Origin: Streptomyces sp. D2-8
GTDB taxonomy: Bacteria; Actinomycetota; Actinomycetes; Streptomycetales; Streptomycetaceae
DNA length: 64,000 nucleotides
Assembly (NCBI RefSeq): GCF_023184515.1
Contig: NZ_JAAHBP010000009.1
Span: forward strand, 370,397-434,396
Direction of reading: 5' to 3'
In this document: piece by piece, positions 59,795 to 64,000 of the stretch
How positions within the stretch are numbered: position 1 is the first letter of the stretch
Layout of the letters: the number at the start of each line of letters is the position of its first letter
The notes under the pieces: model-generated
Database searches by the model: none
What the model saw: only the letters and a program-made list of their open reading frames with translations
Told to the model about the DNA's origin: nothing
Made by a program: the position numbers and the translations under genes

Positions 59795-62700
59795 TCAGTT
59801 CAGCTCGTCGACGAGGGCGAACAGTTCGTCGTCGGTGGCCGAGTCCAGGTCGTCGTCCCGGTCCTGGTCCGCGGTGCCGGCCGGGGTCCCGGCCGCGCTG
59901 TCGGCGGCGTCGAGGAGTTCGCGCAGGCGGGCGGTGATCCGGCCGTGGGCGGACGCGTCGGTGGCGGCCGCCTCGATGGCGGCCTCGAGCCGGGCCAGTT
60001 CCGCGAGGACCGGCTCGTCCGGCGCGCTCTCCTCGACGGTGAGCCGGTCGCCCAGGTACGAGGCGAGCGCCCTGGGCGTGGGCTGGTCGAAGACCAGGGT
60101 GGTCGGCAGGCGCAGTCCCGTCTCGGCGGCGAGCTGGTTGCGCAGCTCGACGGCGGTGAGGGAGTCGAAGCCGAGTTCCTGGACCGGCCGGTCGGCGTCG
60201 ATCGCCGTGTGGTCGGCGTGTCCGAGGACGGCGGCCACGCGGCCGCGGACGAGATCCACCAGGGCCCGCTCCCGGTCGCTCGCGGACAGGGCGGCGAGCC
60301 GCTCGGCGAGACCCTGGCCCTCGGGGCGGCCGGCGGGGGCGTCGCCCGCCGCGGTGGGGCGGCGGACGCTGTTCCCGCGGACGAGTCCGGCGAGGAGGGG
60401 CGGTACGGAGTCGCCCAGGGCGCGGATCGCCCGGGTGTCGAGCCGGGTGACGGCGAGGACGCTCTCGCCGGTGGCCGGGGCGGCGTCGAAGAGGGCCATC
60501 GCGTCGTCCGTGGCCAGCGGCAGCAGGCCGGAGCGGGCCAGGCGGCGCAGGTCCGCTTCCGCGAGGTGGCCGGTGATGGTGCTGGTCTCCTCCCAGAGGC
60601 CCCAGGCGAGGGAGGTCGCGGGCAGTCCCGCCGCCCGGCGATGAGCCGCCAGCGCATCCAGGAACGCGTTGCCCGCCGCATAGTTCGCCTGCCCCGCCGT
60701 ACCCAGCAGACCCGACACCGACGAATACACGACGAACGCCCGCAGACCCATCTCCCGGGTCAGCTCGTGCAGATACCACGCCGCGTCCACCTTCGGACGC
60801 AACACGGAATGCAGCCGCTCAGCGGTCAGACCCTCCACCGTCACGTCATCCAGCACACCCGCCGTGTGCACCACACCCGACAACTCACCCACCCCGGCCA
60901 GCAGTCCCGCCAGAGCCGACCGGTCCGTCACATCACACGCCGCCAGCCTCACGTCAGCACCCAGAGCCTCCAACTCCGACCGCAACTCCACCGCACCAGG
61001 AGCCGACTCACCACGCCGGCTCACCAACACCAACGACCGCACCCCGTGAACCGCCACCAGATGCCGGGCCACCACAGCACCCAGACCACCGGTACCGCCC
61101 GTCACCAACACCGGACCAGAACCCCACAACACCTCACCGATGTCACCCGGCACCGCCCGCCGCAACCGCGGCACCACCAACCCACCCGACCGCACCGCCA
61201 CCTGCGCCTCACCACAAGCGACGGCCGCGGTGAGGGCAGGTGTGTCCGTGGCGTCGAGGTCCAGGAGCTGGACGCGGCCGGGGCTCTCCGACTGTGCCGT
61301 GCGAAGGAGGCCCCACAGCGGGGCGTGCGCCAGGTCGGTGACGTCCTCGTCGGCCGCGGTGGCCACGGCGCCCCGGGTGATGACCACGAGGCGGGCGTCC
61401 GCGAACCGGTCGTCCGCGAGCCACTCCTGCACCTGGAGCAACGCCTGGTGTGCCGCCTCCCGCGCCGTGTCCGGCAGCGTGTCGCCGGCGGGCGCGGAGA
61501 AGTGGGGAGCGAGGACGACCGCGGGCGCGGGTGCGCCCGTGTCGACGGCCCGTGCCAGCGCGCCGAGGTCGGCGTAGGAGCGGACCGTGCCGTCCGGCAG
61601 GCCGAGGTCCGGCGCGGCGCCGAGGACCGCCCATGTGGAGAGGTCGGCCGTGGCGTCCGCGGCGGTCGGCCGGCTCCATTCGACCCGCAGCAGACCGTCG
61701 GCGGATCCGGCGTCCGCTGCGCGCAGCGACTCGGCGGACAGGGGGCGCAGGGTCAGCTCCGCCACGTCGGCGACGGGCTCGCCCGAGCCGTCGGCCACCG
61801 TGAGCGCGACCGTGGTGGAGCCGCCGTTCGCGGCCTCGGGTGCCGCTGCTCCGGCGAGCCGGACCCGCAGCACGGACGCGCCTGCGGCGGTCGCGCTCAC
61901 TCCGGCCCAGGAGAACGGGAGCAGCGGGCGGCCGTCGTCACCGGCGACTCCGGGCAGCAGCGGGTGCAGGGCGGCGTCGAGCAGTGCCGGGTGGAGCGTG
62001 AACCGGCGTGCCTCGGTGCGCTGGTCGTCGTCGAGGGCGACCTCGGCGCAGAGGTCGTCGCCGACCGTCCACAGCCGGCGCAGGTTGCGGAACGCCGGCC
62101 CGTAGGCGTAGCCGCGCTCGGCGAGACGCTCGTAGGCACCGGTCAGGTCGATCTCCCGGGCTCCGGCAGGGGGCCAGACGATGAGCTTCTCGCCCGTCGA
62201 GGCGTCGGTGCCGGCGCGCAGGGTTCCGTAGGCGTGCAGGGTCCAGGTTCCGTCGTGGCCGGGGTCGCCGTGGGGCCGGGCGTGGATGCGTACCGGGCGG
62301 GTCGCGTCGGTGTCCTCGGCGCCGACGGACACCTGGAGGTGCACAGCGCCCCGCTCGGGCAGCACCAGGGGGGCCGCCAGGGTGAGTTCCTCGACCGTGG
62401 CGGCGCCGAGCTGTTGGCCTGCGCGCAGGGCGAGTTCGAGCAGTCCGGTGCCGGGCACGAGCACGGTGCCGGCGACGGTGTGCTCCGTCAGCCAGGGGTG
62501 CGTGCCGCGTGCCAGGCGGCCGGTGAGGACGTGTTCGTCACGGTCGGCCAGCTGGACGGCGGCGCCGAGCAGCGGGTGGTCGGCCGCTACGAGTCCGAAG
62601 CCCGCGGCGTCCGTGACGGTGGTGGGCGCGTCGAGCCAGTAGCGCTGCCGCTGGAACGCGTAGAGCGGCAGGTCGGTGCCGTGCGCGCCGGGGAAGACGG

Positions 62701-64000
62701 TGTCCCAGCGGACGTCTGCTCCGCGTGCGGCGGCCTGCCCGAGGGCGGCGGCGAACACCTCCGGTTCGGAACGGCCCCTGCGCAGGAGCGGCGCCACGAC
62801 CCCGGGGGCCTGCTCCAGGGACTCGGCGACCAGGGCGCTCAGTACCCCGTCGGGGCCGAGTTCCAGCCACTCGGTGACCCCCCTCGCCTCCAGGAGGCGT
62901 ACGCCGTCGAGGAAGCGGACGGCCCCGCGGATGTGGCGGGCCCAGTAGTCGGGCGAGGCGAGGTCCTCGGCCGTGGCCGGCTCGCCGGTGACGTTGGAGA
63001 CGATGGGGATGCGCGGTTCGTGGAAGGTGAGGTCGGCGGCGATCGCGCGGAACTCGTCCAGGATCTCGTCCATGTGCGGCGAGTGGAAGGCGTGGCTGAC
63101 GGGGAGGCGCTTGACCCGTGCGCCGTCCTTCTTGAACCGGGCGGTGAGTTCGTCCACGGCGTCGGCGTCGCCGGAGATGACCGTGGCGCGCGGCCCGTTG
63201 ACGCCGGCGACCGCGATCCGGTCGCCGTAGGGGGCGAGTGCGGCGCGTACCGCGTCCTCTCCGGCTTCGACGGCCGCCATGGCGCCGCCCTCGCGGGCGG
63301 CCTGCATCAGCCGGCCGCGTTCGGCCACGAGGACGCAGGCGTCGGGCAGGTCGAGGACGCCCGCGAGGTGGGCGGCGGTGACCTCGCCGATCGAGTGGCC
63401 GAGCAGGAAGTCCGGGGTGAGGCCGTGGTGTTCGGCGAGACGGAACAGCGCGGTCTCCAGGGCGAACAGCGCGGTCTGGGTGAACGCCGTCTGGTCGAGC
63501 AGTGCCGCGTCCGCGCTGTCCTCGGCCGCGAAGAGCACCGACTTCAGCGGGCGCATGAGTTCGGGGTCGAGATGGGCGCAGACCTCGTCGAGGGCCGCCG
63601 CGAACACCGGCGACGCGGCGTACAGTTCACGGCCCATGCCGAGGCGCTGGGCGCCCTGCCCGGTCAGCAGGAAGGCGGTCTTGCCGCGCGGGGACGCGGG
63701 GGTGCGCACCGCCGCCGGGGTGGTCTCGCCACGGCTCAGCGAGGCGAGTCCGTCGAGCAGTTCGGCGCGGTGCCGGGCGACCACCACGGCTCCGCGGCTG
63801 TGCCGGGCCCTCCGGGTGCCGAGGGACCAGCCGAGGTCCGCGAGGGACTGCTCGGGGTGGCCGTCGAGGTGGTCGTGCAGGCGCTGGGCCTGGGCGCGCA
63901 GCGCCGGCTCGTCCCGCGCGGACAGCACGAACGGAACCGGCCCGGACGACTCCGCCCGCTCGACAGCCTCCTGAGCGGCCACGAACTCCTCGACCACCAC
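59795..64000 (-). CDS. Type I PKS: module (KS)-AT-DH-KR-ACP, 5' end outside window
   Basis: 1401 residues are present. The KS ends just at the window edge. AT about 110-405 has GHSIGE and HAFHSPHM (malonyl-type). DH about 470-780 has HTVAGTVLVPGTG and the canonical LHPALLDAALH, so it looks active, unlike the terminal module's DH. KR about 950-1130 has TGGTGGLG and LDD (B-type). ACP contains QELGFDSLTAVELRN, followed by a docking tail. It should add a malonate unit and leave a double bond, then hand over to the non-reducing module. More modules and tailoring genes lie beyond 64000. The codon usage of 60625-61215 in the KR resembles that of the AT cassettes. Confidence 0.92.
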   Translation of the reverse strand: MVVEEFVAAQEAVERAESSGPVPFVLSARDEPALRAQAQRLHDHLDGHPEQSLADLGWSLGTRRARHSRGAVVVARHRAELLDGLASLSRGETTPAAVRTPASPRGKTAFLLTGQGAQRLGMGRELYAASPVFAAALDEVCAHLDPELMRPLKSVLFAAEDSADAALLDQTAFTQTALFALETALFRLAEHHGLTPDFLLGHSIGEVTAAHLAGVLDLPDACVLVAERGRLMQAAREGGAMAAVEAGEDAVRAALAPYGDRIAVAGVNGPRATVISGDADAVDELTARFKKDGARVKRLPVSHAFHSPHMDEILDEFRAIAADLTFHEPRIPIVSNVTGEPATAEDLASPDYWARHIRGAVRFLDGVRLLEARGVTEWLELGPDGVLSALVAESLEQAPGVVAPLLRRGRSEPEVFAAALGQAAARGADVRWDTVFPGAHGTDLPLYAFQRQRYWLDAPTTVTDAAGFGLVAADHPLLGAAVQLADRDEHVLTGRLARGTHPWLTEHTVAGTVLVPGTGLLELALRAGQQLGAATVEELTLAAPLVLPERGAVHLQVSVGAEDTDATRPVRIHARPHGDPGHDGTWTLHAYGTLRAGTDASTGEKLIVWPPAGAREIDLTGAYERLAERGYAYGPAFRNLRRLWTVGDDLCAEVALDDDQRTEARRFTLHPALLDAALHPLLPGVAGDDGRPLLPFSWAGVSATAAGASVLRVRLAGAAAPEAANGGSTTVALTVADGSGEPVADVAELTLRPLSAESLRAADAGSADGLLRVEWSRPTAADATADLSTWAVLGAAPDLGLPDGTVRSYADLGALARAVDTGAPAPAVVLAPHFSAPAGDTLPDTAREAAHQALLQVQEWLADDRFADARLVVITRGAVATAADEDVTDLAHAPLWGLLRTAQSESPGRVQLLDLDATDTPALTAAVACGEAQVAVRSGGLVVPRLRRAVPGDIGEVLWGSGPVLVTGGTGGLGAVVARHLVAVHGVRSLVLVSRRGESAPGAVELRSELEALGADVRLAACDVTDRSALAGLLAGVGELSGVVHTAGVLDDVTVEGLTAERLHSVLRPKVDAAWYLHELTREMGLRAFVVYSSVSGLLGTAGQANYAAGNAFLDALAAHRRAAGLPATSLAWGLWEETSTITGHLAEADLRRLARSGLLPLATDDAMALFDAAPATGESVLAVTRLDTRAIRALGDSVPPLLAGLVRGNSVRRPTAAGDAPAGRPEGQGLAERLAALSASDRERALVDLVRGRVAAVLGHADHTAIDADRPVQELGFDSLTAVELRNQLAAETGLRLPTTLVFDQPTPRALASYLGDRLTVEESAPDEPVLAELARLEAAIEAAATDASAHGRITARLRELLDAADSAAGTPAGTADQDRDDDLDSATDDELFALVDELN

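Noticed and set aside
50000..64000. Assignment as the coelimycin (cpk) cluster
   Set aside because: The terminal reductase and malonyl AT domains are similar, but no cpk accessory gene is visible, the flanking genes differ, and the module set is incomplete in the window.
1..64000. CRISPR arrays and insertion sequences
   Set aside because: No regularly spaced direct repeats and no transposase-like frame were seen.

Overview
The base composition (very GC-rich, with mostly G or C at third codon positions), the GTG starts, the 4-base stop/start overlaps and the gene families present (ECF41 sigma factor, DUF6299, DUF5999, DUF6099, a SepF paralogue, BldD-, GlnR- and Nur-type sites) all point to a Streptomyces chromosome. 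The mix of catabolic, transport and secondary-metabolite genes, with several decaying genes, suits a chromosome arm. No tRNA, rRNA, CRISPR array or intact insertion sequence was seen.

Layout. 1-5.4 kb: the end of an SmtB-type metalloregulator, converging on a five-gene nikABCDE-type nickel importer whose promoter carries a Nur-box-like element. 5.4-10.6 kb: two small DUF genes, then the first half of an anthranilate (2-aminobenzoate) catabolic set: RidA, acyl-CoA dehydrogenase, a divergent aryl-CoA ligase and a PaaX-type regulator. 10.6-13.8 kb: a BrkB-type gene remnant and the modABC molybdate importer. 13.8-19.4 kb: an NDH-2-like flavoprotein behind a striking palindrome, then an operon of enoyl-CoA hydratase, bifunctional 2-aminobenzoyl-CoA monooxygenase/reductase and an ECF41 sigma factor. 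The two catabolic halves share a promoter architecture and an identical 12-mer. 19.6-24 kb: an anti-sigma-like ATPase, an APC amino-acid permease, ornithine carbamoyltransferase and arginine deiminase. 24-29 kb: a frameshifted remnant, then the Pnkp/Hen1 RNA-repair pair. 29-33 kb: a F420-type oxidoreductase and small housekeeping-like genes, including MazG-like and SepF proteins.

33-40 kb: a fused assimilatory nitrate reductase/CysJ-like flavoprotein behind a GlnR-like box (a plausible user of the molybdate brought in by ModABC), then two CorC/HlyC-type membrane proteins. 40-41 kb: an orphan double-glycine-leader peptide gene with a strong terminator, and a second small gene. 41-48 kb: a DUF2945/broken DUF3140 pair, an acyltransferase, and a peptide-type ABC importer whose binding-protein gene is truncated at a scar that also beheads a divergent secreted-peptidase gene. 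48-49.7 kb: a phage-like amidase and a PPOX-fold protein.

49.8-64 kb: three consecutive type I polyketide synthase genes on the minus strand, running off the window. In biosynthetic order they read (KS)-AT-DH-KR-ACP, then KS-AT-ACP, then KS-AT-DH-KR-ACP-reductase. All AT domains look malonyl-specific. A non-reducing penultimate module plus a reductive release domain would leave a C5 ketone and a C1 aldehyde, the set-up used to build six-membered nitrogen heterocycles. This is the most promising undescribed pathway in the window. The AT cassettes of two genes are a near-perfect 771-bp DNA repeat with codon usage unlike their surroundings.
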